From Leptodactylus fallax (Eukaryota > Chordata > Amphibia > Anura > Leptodactylidae), in NCBI GenBank assembly GCA_947044405.1, contig CAMRHE010000506.1, positions 864,001 to 928,000 of the forward strand: 64,000 bases of DNA, written 5' to 3'. Under the pieces are notes generated by a model. That model worked only from the letters and a program-made list of their open reading frames with translations, ran no database searches and was not told the DNA's origin. Shown one piece after another: positions 1 to 12,832 of the stretch (the stretch's first letter is position 1; every line of letters begins with the position of its first letter). Position numbers and translations under genes: made by a program.

Positions 1-602
1 TTTCGGGGCCAAACAAGTTTACAAAAAGTGGCCTTTGTCAAATGTTCATGTGCTTAGTAATGGAAAAGTCCCATCCATCAATTCATTTTGTTTAGTGACT
101 CATACTGTAGCGGCAATGTTAATATACAGCAGTTACACACGTATGACATCATCTGAGTCTTGTTACTATTGTCTGTGACATTGCACAGGGCAAGCATGGA
201 AAAAGCAGCTCTTTCATGCATTATCACCCCTGCCAACGACAAGTTCTCTGGCATCATTTCTGCAATTTGTTCTTTTGCCAGAAATTTAGGGTAGTATAAA
301 AGATTCAGTGACATCAGAAATGATGAGAAGGAAAGTCCATATTAATATTTCCACTGTCAGCTTATAGTCATAAGCATAATCTCCAGATTATGAGCTCTCC
401 AATTTTACCATTTGTGGTAGGTACGACCTGGTGTAGAGTAGAGAAATTTTATAATAACTCTTTTTGTTCATATTAAAAAAACAATTCCAATATTTATTAA
501 TTCCTCCCTTAATGAACCAGTTGCTTTTTAGACTAGTTCATTAGAAATTTTTTGAAAAATGTCAGATTCGGTCAAATCTGAAATTTTTGGGGTTTACCAC
601 TT

Positions 603-1043
603 ACGAATCATTATTAGACCTCAAAATATAATCATCAGAGGTCCAGGGGAGGTGTAGAAAAACAATGAACACTCTAATTCCCTCACCTCTCCTGGGCTCT
701 GTTGTCATGGTGTCTGACTTTGTTCCCAGGCACCCCCCGACCTATTTGAGCCTCCCCTGTGATGTCAGCCGCCCCGGGTCATCACTAAGGCCCATGATTA
801 GGCTTCACGCCAAAGCACCATGATGTTGACGCAACCCATGTGACCAGTGAGGTCCAATCAAAGGCCTTAGCAGTGACCTTGGGGCACTGATATTACAGAG
901 GAGACTGTAAGAGGCTGGAAGATGCACTGGAAGGATGCCACAAGGGAGCCCATGAGAAGTGAGAGAAGGTAAGTATATATGATTATTATTTTTCCATACC
1001 TCCGTACTCTGGAGTCCGAAGAGACCCCAGAGTATAATAATAC
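603..1043. repeat. Hairpin-ended dispersed repeat, diverged copy
   Basis: Related to modules at 12488-12660 and 37755-38090. The shared parts are a terminal hairpin (TACTCTGGAGTC paired with GACCCCAGAGTA near 1008-1040), an inner CAGAGGTCCAGGGGAG-type segment near 636, and a central GC-rich part. The left hairpin near 610-632 is decayed. An AAG-GTAAGTAT string at about 966 matches a consensus splice donor. I see no open frame of interest. The family name is unknown to me. Confidence 0.55.
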
Positions 1044-1285
1044 TTCTGTCTCAGACCGAGCTATGAATCTTGTGGGCAAACCTCATGAATGTTCGTAAAG
1101 GAATCTCGCAAAGTCCGTCAATCTCTCTATATATGCCATTCTGAGATACATATACATTCTTTATATCGTTTTTGTTGACTTTATATTGTTTTTGAAAAAC
1201 ATCCCATACAACAATCTTCATAGATTAAATCAGAAACTAATTGTGTTTTTGGATATATAAAGTAATATAGTTTGTAAGACTAAGG

Positions 1286-1442
1286 CTAGGTTCACATCTG
1301 CGCCTGGAGACTCCATGGTAGATAGTGGCAGAGAGAAAGGTCCTGCACAGAGTCTATGGGGTCTACGTCTGTCTGCAGGTAACTGCTCTTTTAGTGGTCC
1401 ACCTCTCCGTCATTTGGGTCCCCTGGCAGATGTGATCCTATC
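1286..1442. mobile_element. Short MITE, CTAGGTTCACATCTGCGCC terminal repeats
   Basis: The left end reads CTAGGTTCACATCTGCGCC and the right end is a degraded inverted match (GGCAGATGTGATCCTA). It is an internally shortened relative of the complete copy at 58991-59255. Related but more diverged copies lie at 12675-12832 and 29928-30098. It is non-coding. Confidence 0.6.
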
Positions 1443-3782
1443 CTAAAAAAACATATATCCATCCAGTTCAGTCTAGCATAACGCAATGTTAATCCAGAGG
1501 AAGATAAAGAGCCCATTCTCCTCATCTTTTGGGAAAATTCCTTCACAACTCCAAATACGTCAACCAGAATAAATGCCTGGATCAATGACCCATCTCTAGA
1601 AGTCTAGTCTACAGTAATCTAATAACTATGTATTATTGTTACACTCCAGAAAACCATCCAGGAGTCTTTAAAACTCTTCCAATGATTTCACCATGACAAC
1701 ATTTTTTATTTCACGTTTTCTCTGCTATTACAGTAAAAAAAAAATTTAATTGTAACAATTGTCATTCCTCTTGATGCAGAGGATTCCCTCTTGTTACAGT
1801 TACAGAACTGGGTATGAACAGATCAAGGGACATGTTCAATGTACTATTTATACCTAGTTATTAGATTGCCGTTCAGACATCCTTTTCTATACTAAATTGC
1901 ACTTATTTTGATAATGTTACTGGGTCATTTATTATTTTAGTTGCTCCCCTTTGAACGCTGTACCACATCTTAACCTACATTCATATGAGCGATGGATATA
2001 ATGGATATGGAGTGATGGACATCCATTTTGCATCCGAGTTGCACCCATTTTCAGTCAACCCTTATAGGTATGAATCTATTGAGGATCCTTGAAAAGGGAT
2101 AAAAAAAAAAAAAAAAAAATGCTTTTTGACAGTTTGCTAAAACGGACCATCAAAAAAAATCGGTCTTGTGAATAGCCCCATTCACATGAATGGCTTTTAA
2201 TGCGGCCGAGAATGACGTTCATGTGAATATAAGCTTGTGTTCCAACACTCGACTCTATTAAGTCTTTTGGGATATATAGTTAATATACTTTATAAATTAT
2301 TTTTTTGCATGTGTGTAATTTTTTTTACACTTTTTTAATCTTGAAATTTTAACCTGTGATATTATTTTTTTATTGCATTGTACCAGTACCTAAGAGTGTC
2401 ACAACAACATGCAATATAGGGAAAAGACTCAGAGGACCTTCAATTGATCCTGATCTGTTTGCCTACAAATAGTGTGTGAGTAATGAGCGAAATGCATTGG
2501 ATTCTGTTACAAAAAATCAGATACCACATTATGTTGGAAAAGGAAATCTGGGGTCCAAGTCAACTGATTTTATAACCCCATTCACATGTAAGTGTCCGCT
2601 GTGGATTTGAGGGCATGATGCTGCTTTATCAAATCTGCTCAGCCCCAACTATGTTCTAGATTTGCGGGTGAATCATCTACAATGCAAAATTTTAAATCCA
2701 TGGCAAGTTGTTGGCAAAATTTACAGAAGAAAAAAAAATCTCATTTTAAACCAGTCAAGATTATATTCTATATTTTTATTTTTCTTCTACATAGTATACT
2801 GTATTATAGAGCACGCTTCTCAAATCAACAAGATGTTTGCAATATGAATGATATGTTGAAGATGAAGAACTATCTGTATTATGTGTGGCACTTCATGTGA
2901 GGCCAAGAATTTGTACAACATGTCCATTCTTAAAATACATTTAACCATATAATATGAAACAAATGTGATTCTAAGTACAAGTCCGAAAAACCACTAGTGC
3001 GACACTAAGACTGCTGGTTAACAGTGAAACTGATTGTTTCCTTCCAAATATCAAAAATGAACTCCAAAAAGGAAGCTTCATGTGTCTTACCAATATTTTT
3101 AAATGTCAGGGTTTCAGGACGGAATTTACTGCTAAGTACATGTAGGCCCGTGCCTAGGGTGGCATTATTGATGGGCAGCACTTTATGGGATATATCTTTT
3201 TTTTTTATCTAAATCTTCATTAAATCCTGAAAACGTGAGCAAGACTAATACTGTGCTGTGGACAGGATAATATATATGGTATATGCACTGTCTGAAAATA
3301 TTGTTTCTTTCTCACTTTGGCCAAAATTTGAAGGGTTATTCCCATTTCGGCAAATCCTTCTGAGATTGAGACGACCGTTTAACCTATGGTTGTATTTTGT
3401 ACTTAAAGATCCTCATGATCAAGGAACGTCCATGGCGGCATTATATGACCATGAAAGACTATCTCAGCATGCTGAGGTAGAGTCGGCAATGGCGAAGTGT
3501 CATGAGGCTACTGTGGTCGCATGACATCAACATGGACATTACATTAATGTTCTTGGTGGGCTAACGGACATCAAGCAAGATGTTATTACCATATTCCCTG
3601 CAGAGTAAAGGGGCTTTATGAGACTCACTGAAGTTCACTGGATTCATCCTATATTAAGGGTTTTCTGGGTCCCAACAGTGTTTTTTATACTGGTTAGGTC
3701 ATAAGTATCTGATCAGCGGGGCAGTGCCAGAAGCAACTGCTGTGGACAGGGCTGGAATCAGCTCTTCTCTTATTCAAGAAAT
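1443..3782. other. No gene recognised; AT-rich DNA with dispersed repeat traces
   Basis: No supported gene. An (A)19 run lies at 2101-2119 inside a segment (about 1980-2270) that resembles a common frog repeat containing CCCCATTCACATGAATGG. The short open frames here have no motif and look like chance frames. Confidence 0.5.
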
Positions 3783-3966
3783 AATAATAGTCCTTTAATA
3801 GTCCCACAATGGGGAAATTCAGTGTGTTACAGCAGCAAAGATAAGCAGATACAAATACAAATACAACATGTACAGGAATATTCCAAGGTGAGAGGCATTA
3901 CATTGATAGCAGACAGACAGATAGGGCGTAGCAGGGGGGGGGGGATTTAACAGGCAGAGAGATATT

Positions 3967-5621
3967 TCAGTTCTCTGTGTGTAATGATCTCCGCTTAGGT
4001 CGGTGTTGGTTGTACAGCCTAACCGCGGTGGGGAGGAAAGACTTCCGATAGCGCTCCTTCTCACACCTAGGGTGGAGCAGTCGGTCACTGACAGTACTGC
4101 TCAGCGCGATCACAGTCTCATGCATGGGATGGGACTTCTTCTTCTGCATGGAGCTCACCACGGACAGTATCCTTCTGTCACCCACCACCTGCACTGGGTC
4201 CAGTGGGCTCCCCAGGACAGAGCTGGCCCTTCTAATCAGCTTGTCAAGTTTATTTCTGTCCCTGGTTGATATACTGCTCCCCCAGCAGGCCACTCCAAAG
4301 AAGATGGCTGATGCCACTACCGAGTTGAAGAAAGTTCTAAGAAGTGCCCCCCGGATTCCAAAGGCTCTCAGTTTCCTAAGCAGGTAGAGCCTGCTGTGGC
4401 CCTTCCTGTACAGGGCCTCCATATGATCTGCCCAGTCCAGCTTATTATTAAGGAGCAAACCCAGGTACTTATAGGTGTTCACAATCTCGATGCCCGTCCC
4501 CAGGATGTCCACTGGTTTAGGAGGGCTTCTGCCTTTGCGGAAGTCCACCACCATCTCCTTGGTCTTCCCCGCGTTAATCTTCAGGTGGTTCCGGTGGCAC
4601 CAGTCCACAAAATCCTGGTTCAGTTCTCTGTACTCCCTGTCATCATCATCTGTGATGAGACCCACTATTGCAGAGTCGTCAGAATACTTCTGTAGGTAGC
4701 AGCTGGATGAGTTGCACCTAAAATCTGCAGTGTACAGTGTGAAGAGGAAAGGGGCGAGAACCGTACCCTGAGGTGCCCCCGTATTACAGATCACTGTACC
4801 TGACACACAGTCTCGGGCTCTCACGTATTGAGGTCGATTTGTGAGGTAGTCTAGGATCCAGTTGGAGAGGTGGTGGTCCACTCCAGCAAGGCCCAGCTTG
4901 TCCCTCAATAACCTGGGCTGTATGGTGTTAAAAGCACTGGAGAAGTCAAAGAACATTATTCTCACTGTGTTCCCTGGTTTCTCCAGGTGAGACAGAGCCC
5001 TGTGCAGAAGATGGATGATGGCATCATCTACCCCAATGCCCGGCCGATAAGCAAACTGGAGGGGGTCCATAGCGGGGCTCACTAGAGGGCGGAGATGTGT
5101 GAGAACCAATCTCTCCAAGATCTTCATCAGGTGGGATGTCAGTGCTACAGGTCTGTAGTCGTTGAGGTCCATAGGGTGGGGTTTCTTTGGAACTGGTACC
5201 ACACAAGAAGATTTCCATAATTCAGGGACTATTTCCTGCCTCAGGCTCATATTATACATATATGTAATTATACCACACAGCTGGTCCCCACAAGTCTTAA
5301 TTAGCCTTGCACTGATGTCATCTGGCCCTCCGGCTTTCCTCGCCTTGATCTTTTTCATCTCCTTCCTCACCTGGGCCCGTGTGAAGGTCAGACTGTGGCC
5401 AGATAAAGATGGATTTCTGGATTTACTGGTCTGTTGGGAAGTGGCCGCATGGGGAGAAGTCATTGTGGTGGGGGGAGCTGAAGGACATGCTGGGGTGGGA
5501 GGAGCTGGTGTGTGATCAAATCTGTTGAAGAATAGGTTTAGTTCATTAAGCCAGTTAACATCTGCCTCAATCTGGCAGACAGACTGTTTATGACCCGAAA
5601 TTGACTTAAGCCCCTCCCAGA
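3967..5621 (-). pseudogene. LINE reverse transcriptase region (Rex1-like), core open
   Basis: The enzyme family copies element RNA into DNA at a nicked target in the nucleus. From the ATG at 5463 the frame is open for 498 codons to 3967. The same frame is also open upstream to the C run at 5622-5628, where it breaks from the endonuclease frame. Counting from 5463, visible motifs are: RT fingers with LNDYRPVALTS near residues 100-110; motif A FFDFSSAF with the catalytic Asp at 173; motif B GAPQGTVLAPF near 229-239; motif C YSDDSAIV with the catalytic SDD at 261-263; motif D KTKEMVVDF near 300-308; and YKYLGLLLN near 331-339. The C-terminal part ends with RKSFLPTAVRLYN, typical of these elements. 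All catalytic Asp residues are present. SDD in place of ADD is normal for Rex1-like RTs. I call it a pseudogene because the element is 5' truncated and frame-broken, although the RT domain alone is uninterrupted. Confidence 0.85.
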
Positions 5622-5628
5622 CCCCCCC

Positions 5629-6478
5629 TTATGTCTTTTCTTTCCATTTGCTTTTCCATTTTTTTCTTTATAACTGGATTTTCCCTGCCTGATTTGATGC
5701 CTCAGCTCCTTTTGTACTTCCCTCAACCCCTCCTTATCTCTTGTCCTGAATGCCATCTTTTTCTCCTTAAGTAGTGTTTTTATATCAGAGTTAATCCATG
5801 GTTTGTTATTGGAGAAGCACCTCACCACTTTTGTGGGTACTGTGTTGTCCACACAAAAATTAATGTAGTCCGTTATGCAGTGTGTGAGTCCTTCTATATC
5901 TTCCCCATAAGAATCCTGCAGAACTTCCCATGCGGTTGTGTCAAAACAATCCCTCAGAGCCTCATCACTCTCCTCGGACCATATCCTCACTGTGCGGGTG
6001 ACAGCTGGTTCTCTACGTACAAGTGGCTTGTACACAGGTCGGAGATGTACTAGGTTGTGATCCGATCTCCCCAGGGGCGGTAGGGCTGATGAGTTGTATG
6101 CCTCCCTCACGTTGGCAAAGAACAAGTCCAGTGTTTTGTTGTCTCTTGTGTGGCAGGTTACATACTGTGTGAAACTGGGCAGTGTGGATGATGGAGAGGC
6201 ATGGTTGAAATCACCCGACAGAAGAAAGAGGGCCTGGGGGTGCTGAGACTGTAACTGGCTCAGCGTGGCTTGTAGGACCTCGCAGGCAGCGTCAGCTTTC
6301 GCAGAGGGGGGACATATGCAGCTATCACGATGACATGTGATAGTTCCCTTGGTAGGTAGAAAGGTCTCATGCTCACAGCTAATAGTTCAATGTCCTTACA
6401 GCAAGTTTGATCTTTAATCACAATGTGCCTAGGATTGCACCATCTATTATTCACAAACATTGCCAGCCCCCCTCCTTA
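5629..6478 (-). pseudogene. LINE AP-endonuclease domain and linker, frameshifted
   Basis: This encodes part of the APE-type endonuclease that nicks target DNA for LINE insertion. In minus-strand order I see GLAMFVNNRWC, HVIVIAAYVPP, LLSGDFNHA and GRSDHNLVHL; the last carries the conserved SDH of this family. A basic linker follows (KPWINSDIKTLLKEKK, then SYKE). The reading frame changes at three single-base run-length differences: a G run at 6306-6311 (one base short), a T run at 5659-5665 (one long) and a C run at 5622-5628 (one long). Allowing for these, I find no other stop between 6475 and the RT frame. The expected lengths come from protein alignment recalled from memory. The N-terminus of the endonuclease is absent. 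Confidence 0.75.
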
Positions 6479-7943
6479 CCTCTTACCAAAATATACAAGA
6501 AACACTTCATAATATAATTCCAATATATCCATGTTTAATCCAATAAATATATAAAAAATCAAAAAGTAAAAGAAATGGTGAAGGGTCACATAATAAAATA
6601 CCAGAATACGTCAATATACCATCAATATAAACATATGTAACCCCAGGTGACTGATCATATAATATACCAACCCTCACAAACATTCACCAAAGTGCATAAA
6701 CTGCGCAAATCACATGTATACAGCACTATAGTATTAGGAAAGTAACAGAAGGACAGAAATATAAATGACTGACATATACAAACCAATCACACTTGCTCCA
6801 ACACACATTTTGCTGTCACACTTCTTCCGAGGGTCAAGTAATACGAGCACCTATTACCTGAATATTAGCAAATCTGTTTTTTGGCACTGTCAACAGCAGT
6901 AACTTCCGGTGCATGGAAGAAGGCAGAGCAGTTTTGGAGGACCTGTCTTGTCCTGCATTATACACATAACCCATTGATAGGAATGGACATTGTGTAATAC
7001 TTCATTTCCACTATGATGGCACTGCAGGGAACTTAAACACTTATTGCCAAGGCTCCCCATAGATTATAGATTATCATTGAGAGTCTCAACAGGGGGACAC
7101 TTTGTGACCATTTTATAGTTATGGGATCCATCTAACAAGTAGGCATTGTCCAAAAAGGACAACTCCTTTAAGAGCTTTAAGTAATAAGGGGTAAATGGTG
7201 TTTCATCAGTCCAGGGAAGTTATCTGACTGCCTTTGTAGGATCAGATAGAGACAGAAATAGATACTATGATCCAAGAGGGCTTTTTATGCTCATTTTAAC
7301 CTGATTTATTTTAATAGGTTAAATATTAATATATTAGTTTAATATATAATATTTGTGTTTATGAAACATAATTGTGAAAATGTAATTGATTTGGCCCAAA
7401 TACTAATAACTGTCTATATAGTGCCCGGTACTGTGTCTGTGTCAGCCTTTATCTTGCGCTTTCACCATCTCATGCAGACATTAAGTCACCTTCTGTCTGA
7501 CTTCTTTAGCAGGGTATCAGTTCCTTTTTTTCCATTTGCTGGATGATATTGAAGGGATACGCTTGTCTGCTTGTGATATGGATGCTATATTTAACTTATA
7601 TGATGACCACTAAGTGTCTGGTGACATTAGAAGGAATGTCCGAATAAAGCTGATTTCCTTTTTTTCCCCCTATGCATAAGATTAGCTTAGGTTTAGTGCA
7701 CCCTTTTATTTCATGTGACTATTTTTTCCCTATTGCTGTTCAGCAAAATTTAATGTCGAAATGTCTGAACCATCGCCAGTTGTAATAAAAAGAGAGTAGA
7801 GAAGTAAAAACTTCTTGTTCTTACAATTTAGGTGAAACCGGGTCAAGAGGCAATGACCTTGCTAATGTAAATCCTAATGTGACCATGGAAGCTTTGTACC
7901 AAAAAGCTATTATTAAAACCACCAAAAAGGATAGAGACAATGG
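6479..7943. other. No gene recognised; AT-rich DNA
   Basis: No coding feature is supported. About 6479-6860 is AT-rich and, read on the minus strand, contains CGGAAGAAGTGTGACAGC, which looks like part of a frog dispersed repeat. The rest has no structure I can name. Confidence 0.4.
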
Positions 7944-8286
7944 AGCAGATTTACTAATACCGTCTAAGAGTAGGACAGGGCAAACTTAGAGAGTCTTAAA
8001 CTGTTCCAGATTTATCAAAGTGTCTGATATGTTTGATAAATCTATCATATTCTTACACTGTCTAGTCTAACTTTACACCTCCTAATAGTTGACTTAGTTT
8101 ACGCCAGAAAATGTTGCCACATTTTTGCACCACAGAGTTGCAAATTATGCCACGCCCCTTTGCCACAAAGTTATATCCCTTTGTCGTACAAGTCAAAAAA
8201 GTGTCTAAAACACTTGATAAATGTAGTACACAGCACAGACAATATTTGGTATAATTCTGGCATATTTTGCTTGATAAATCTCTGCT
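7944..8286. mobile_element. MITE-like element with AGCAGATTTA / TAAATCTCTGCT ends
   Basis: The left end AGCAGATTTACTAAT is an imperfect inverted match to the right end TTGATAAATCTCTGCT. The interior has no open frame. I recognise a widespread frog repeat with gcagatttatcaa ends but do not know its superfamily. No clear target-site duplication was seen. Confidence 0.45.
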
Positions 8287-8734
8287 ATTATTAGGAGAAT
8301 TTTTTGTTTCTTTTGTTATAATTTTTATTACAAATTTGCTAAGTATTTTAATATGTAGCTAAAGGAATATCAGCATACTACTTATATAACAATACCTCCA
8401 TCTTTCCATCATAGATGGCGGCCCGCAGTACATTGTAGTCATGCTAAATGCCTACAATATTTATACACCTGTCAAATAGAAGGAATCTGATTTACCAAAT
8501 CCTTACTTCACTTTTCCATGCTCAAAAGTGGTGGTGAACTACTTCAGGAATACCCTACCACAGATTGTTAGCTTTGACACGTTTAGGCCATCTTGAGGAA
8601 CTGAAATTACATACTGATGTACTACTGTACTTTGCGGTATGCCAATGTTAGTAAATGTTCCCACATGAGTTTCACTATAATCTACATAGGTCTATTTAGA
8701 AAACCTGGTGTTGCTAAAATGTGAAGGACCTCAC

Positions 8735-9560
8735 CTTAACTCCTTCCTGCTGCTGTTTTTTATTTTTCATTTAGTTTTTTTTTCTTCCCTCCTTTTATAG
8801 CTTTCATTTTTTCATTCAACTGGTCGTAGAAGGACTTGCTTTTTCTGGACAATTTGTACATCCTAATGGCACAATTCCAAGGATATTGGGAAGCTGGAAT
8901 AAATTAGGAATGGTGAAAATTTAGAAATAAAAATACAGTTATACCATTTACTAACAGGTTTTACGTTGAAATCAAATTTTTATAGCTCTTGTTATTTTTT
9001 TTTTAAACTTTCAAAAAAGTAAAACCTTTTTCCAAAAGAAAATTTTCTTTGCATGATCATATTTTGATACCCACAACCTTTATAGTTTCATCTATGGAGC
9101 TGTATAAGGACATGTTTTTTCTTTTTGCATGATGAGCTGCCATTTTTATTGGTACCATCATCAGGTCCATACAACGTTTTGATCTCTTTTTATTTAATTA
9201 GTTTGGGGGGGGGGGGTAAGAAGTGATTATAAAAGACGTGATTATTTTTTTCATTACAGTATACACTACATACTTATCTAAATGATTTTGTGTTGTTAAT
9301 TTATTTTTATTTGTAAATTAAGAAAAGGGGTGATTTGAATATTTCTATTATTTTTGTTTTTGTTATATAAACTCTAGGAGGTTTGATCGCTAATACAATA
9401 TACTGCAGTATTTCTGTATTACAGTATATTGTACAATTGCCACATTTTTTTTACACCAGGCTTGGTTCCAAGATCACATTATCCAAGTGTCACAACTTGT
9501 CACTTAGATGCAGCCTTCGCAACTGAGTGCAGCACCTGAGTGGTTAACAGCTGCAATTGT
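8735..9560 (+). repeat. Long AT-rich unclassified frog repeat, copy 1
   Basis: It shares its layout with the copies at 21655, 32505, 33376 and 35343. The shared features are T-rich blocks, a segment meaning roughly 'ATTGGTACCAT' near 9149, a G homopolymer (about 9206-9216), and an end near GAGTGGTTAACAG at 9537. There is no coding capacity. The family is common in neobatrachian genomes in my memory, but I cannot place it in a TE class. Confidence 0.5.
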
Positions 9561-9799
9561 TGCTGGTTGTTGCCAGTGGGTGCCTACATTATATGAAGAG
9601 TGCACAGTTCCTGAACTCTTTACATATCGCCTCCCAAACATTATGATGTACATGCTGCTATGAAATTGCCCGTAAGCAATACCTAATAGCATCTGATAGG
9701 AAAAGGGAAGACAGAGAAAGTGAGCCCTGAAACTAGACTCACCCCGAGTCCCTTGCCGCAACTGTCCTAATGACAAGGACAACTGGACGACAAACCCTA

Positions 9800-10215
9800 C
9801 TCTAGATTAGTGAAACACAGAACAAGACAAAACAACCCAAGACAGAAGAGGAGTCACCAAGCCAAGGGTCAAGCCAGAGAGACAAAACAGTACCAAATCG
9901 CAATCCAAAAGAGAAGTCAAAAGCCAAAAAGCAGAGGTCAGTAAATACAAAACAAGAGCAAGGACAAAAGCTTAGCACGGTCAGAGACACAATGGCCAGC
10001 AACCAAGTGTGGGCTGATGGCCTGTTTATAGGAAGTCCAGAACCCGCCCCAGGCTTGACTGGTAGATAAGCTGTCAATCACAAAGCACACAAAAGTAACA
10101 GTGCCAATACAAAATGACCAGAGTCCAGGAGCAGGTAATCATGAGCGGACACACCTCCTGCGCCATACAATGCGACCAGAGGATGGCGCAGAAGTTCGAA
10201 CGGGTGAGGACATAA
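9800..10215. repeat. Purine-rich dispersed repeat (AACCAAG/GGTCA-rich)
   Basis: The plus strand is strongly purine and C rich, with GAACAAGACAAAACAACC, GGTCAAGCCAGAGAGAC and AACAAGAGCAAGGAC. It ends in a more mixed segment with TTGGCGCAG-type motifs near 10185. It resembles the start of the 38500-38990 region in texture. It is non-coding and of unknown class. Confidence 0.4.
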
Positions 10216-10782
10216 CACATGCATGTCGAATTTCAAGAAGGGATTAAAGAGAGTTTTCTTGCTTAAAAATTTATTTTAATTGTCTTTTTGGTGAGTTTTA
10301 AGTTGATAAATTGGGGTTCCACATTCAGGTCCCTCAGCATGAGTGATGAGACTGGAGGACTATTGGGGTATTTAATGTTACCTAAAGGAACCTACTATGT
10401 AAGTCAACATCTAACCTATTTATAAACCTTGAAACGTGACTTGGGATATCTACAAACTAGAGTCCCTACCAAAAGGAAGAGACACCAAGCAGTAGACAGT
10501 TGTTTTGGGGTTCTTGCCCATTGTCAGTACATAGGTGACTGCAAGTTGGCTGGATAAGATAGTTGTCTCTTCCTTTTGCTGATGGCCTATCATGTATATA
10601 TGGTAAATACAGTGGTGCATTACCTGCACTTTCCCCCATTTTCTAGGATTGTCAAAGCTAGCCTAATATCATGAAAGGTGAGAATTATTACATGAGATGT
10701 TATTATATAAATATATGCACTCGTACAGTGTTTATCTGTTTACATGGTAGTTCATGATGAATGAACTTGAGGACAATATTAA

Positions 10783-11042
10783 AAGGGTTCTCTCACCAGA
10801 ATATCTGCTTACTATATCCCAAATTGGGACATATAGTTGTCTTAGAGTGGGGACCGTCATCTATTTGACAGAGTTGCTCTGGCTTGGGAAGACTCCAACC
10901 CACCCATGTATCACATAGCTGACCATTCATTTTAATGGCTAGTCTGCACTGCCCATGGCCAGTTGCAGATAGTGATAAGAGTTGATCACCTGGGGTTTCT
11001 AAATCTGGACCCTTTGTGATCAGTCCTGTTGAGATGACCCTT
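10783..11042. mobile_element. TTAA-target MITE (T2/Kolobok or piggyBac-like)
   Basis: It is flanked by TTAA at 10779-10782 and 11043-11046. The left end AAGGGTTCTCTCACC is imperfectly inverted at the right end (GAGATGACCCTT). At about 260 bp with no open frame, the target and terminal AAGGG fit the T2/Kolobok-type MITEs of frogs. Confidence 0.6.
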
Positions 11043-11046
11043 TTAA

Positions 11047-12487
11047 GCATGTTATTAGCTTTCCTAAATATCATATATTACCTCTTTATCTTTCCATAAA
11101 TGCCGAAGAAAAGAATTATGTCTTTAAAAACATTGTAAGTAATGCATTATATGGCAGCCATTAGTGATATTTGATATCTCTACTTTCTTTATGGCCATAT
11201 TTAGTACTCTAAGTCATATTTTTCATCTGTTAATGTATCCTTCAGGGGGGTAAATATGTCACAGGCAACCTATCTGCTTCCCCACTTCCCAGAATTTGGA
11301 CCATCCTTGGGCTTTGAAGCAACAGGGTGTTGCAATAAGCAATAAGATGTTCCAGGAATCAAGCTCTTACATCTGGTAATGTTGCTCTATAGAGTATAAA
11401 TATAACCGCCATACACAACCATCTGCAATAAATAAACAATACACATTGATATGGTTGATATACCTAGAGATAATAATGTGAGCGCAGTACTAGGCATTAA
11501 TACGTGGTATAATAGAAAGCAGATAGCATTGTATATCCTTCATCATGTCGATCTTTGACTTATGACATAACATCTTTGACAACTGTTTTTATTATTGTTT
11601 TTCTATTGTAAAATTCCTTCGTATAAAGATTTATTAAGGAGCTTATTTCTCTGGCTCTTTTGCATTTGCCTATAAAGGTTTTAGAAATCTTCAGTCCTTG
11701 CTGAGGAGCTGCCAAGTTTATCTTCCAATCTAATACTCTAATTCTTCTGATGTGTTCCTGTGCACTGGATACTTGTTTCAGCCAAAATAAATTCTGGTTC
11801 TGCAAAACTATCAAGTCTGCAATGCTATTCGTCTACGGTGTCACCCACGTCCTTCATTCTTATAATGACCTGTGACTTTTGTCCTCCATAATGAAAATCT
11901 TCACTTTCAGATTCCTCCCGTGCTGCACCTGTATTCTGGAATGTCCTGGCTCACCTCTAAAAGCTGGATATACTTATAAGCAGGCAAACAATAGATGATA
12001 TCGATAAGTGTCTGGCTAACCTTCTTCTTAACCTCAACACCTGCCACCTGGTGACAGATCTGCCAAAAATTGTCTATGCCCAGTGATTTATGCCAAGTTT
12101 GATGTTTATTCTTCCTAATTTGTCCTGGACGCCGATCCCTTGGGTTATTCTAATTACATATCTTAGCAACTAGTGTCTGACCGTATCAATCAAAAACTAA
12201 GGTACATCCAAAATTTGGGAATAGAAAATAATTTAACCCTTCTTCCCTTTACAAGCCTAAAATAACAGGAAAACAGATGTTCGGCACTCGCTGCCACATT
12301 TATTACACCTCTCTTTTACTGAGTTCTCAAGCGCAAGTCCCCATAGCAGAGTATGCCTGCCACATATGACCACATATAGTGGTAGCTATAGATGCCCCAT
12401 ATATTGTGAGTAGAAGTGGGCAAAATTGTTTTTCACAAATAATTGTGGGTTTTTTCGCCTGTTTCATTTTGATCTGGAAGTCCTATT
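11047..12487. other. No gene recognised
   Basis: This is low-GC unique-looking sequence with many stops in all frames. I could not identify an exon, RNA gene or named repeat. Confidence 0.4.
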
Positions 12488-12660
12488 ATTATACTCTGGG
12501 GTCTCAGGCCCAGGGGAGGTGTGGACACATAAGGAATTATACTCAGTTTGCCTCTTCCAGCCCCCTGGGTGATGCACAGGTCACTAGGGCACTGCTGAGG
12601 CTTATATTCAAGCATTATGATGTCATCGAGCCTGTGATGTCACCCAGGAGCCTAGACTAG
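12488..12660. repeat. Hairpin-ended dispersed repeat, partial copy
   Basis: It begins with TATTATTATACTCTGGGGTC (about 12485-12503) and continues with CCCAGGGGAGGTGTGG, matching the modules at 603-1043 and 37755-38090. The second half of the left hairpin is lost. The middle has GATGTCATCGAGCC and GTGATGTCACCC, like the GC-rich centre of the other copies. Confidence 0.5.
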
Positions 12661-12674
12661 ATGACTATAGACTA

Positions 12675-12832
12675 TAATGGAGTCCACCGGTTTTCTGCCC
12701 CAAAAAGGGCAGAAAATGCGGAAAGAAAAGTGCTGCTTGCAGGACTTTTCTCTCCGCATTTTTTAAGCACATTTGCGGATGGATACCACGAATGGAGTTC
12801 AAGAGCTGGTGTGAACCCAGCCTTAGATAGTT
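12675..12832. mobile_element. MITE-like palindromic repeat ending GTGAACCCAGCC
   Basis: An internal inverted repeat places GCGGAAAGAAAAGTGCTGC (12718-12736) opposite GGACTTTTCTCTCCGC (12741-12757). The right end GTGTGAACCCAGCCTTA resembles the TTCACA-type terminal repeat of the element at 58991-59255. It is a diverged relative or subfamily with no coding frame. Confidence 0.45.

Larger units (their letters stand above)
3783..6478 (-). mobile_element. 5'-truncated Rex1/Babar-like non-LTR retrotransposon
   Basis: On the minus strand the order is endonuclease (from 6478), linker, reverse transcriptase (to 3967) and a short 3' UTR. The 3' terminus near 3783-3835 reads as the conserved tail CCCCATTGTGGGACTATTAA followed by an ATT-rich end, which I recognise from CR1/L2/Rex1-group elements. 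The 5' end stops inside the endonuclease near 6478, so the N-terminal part of that domain and any upstream ORF are missing; this is the usual result of incomplete target-primed reverse transcription. Beyond 6478 the sequence turns AT-rich and unrelated. Rex1/Babar is my best assignment, from protein similarity recalled from memory. L2 is the main alternative. Confidence 0.8.
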
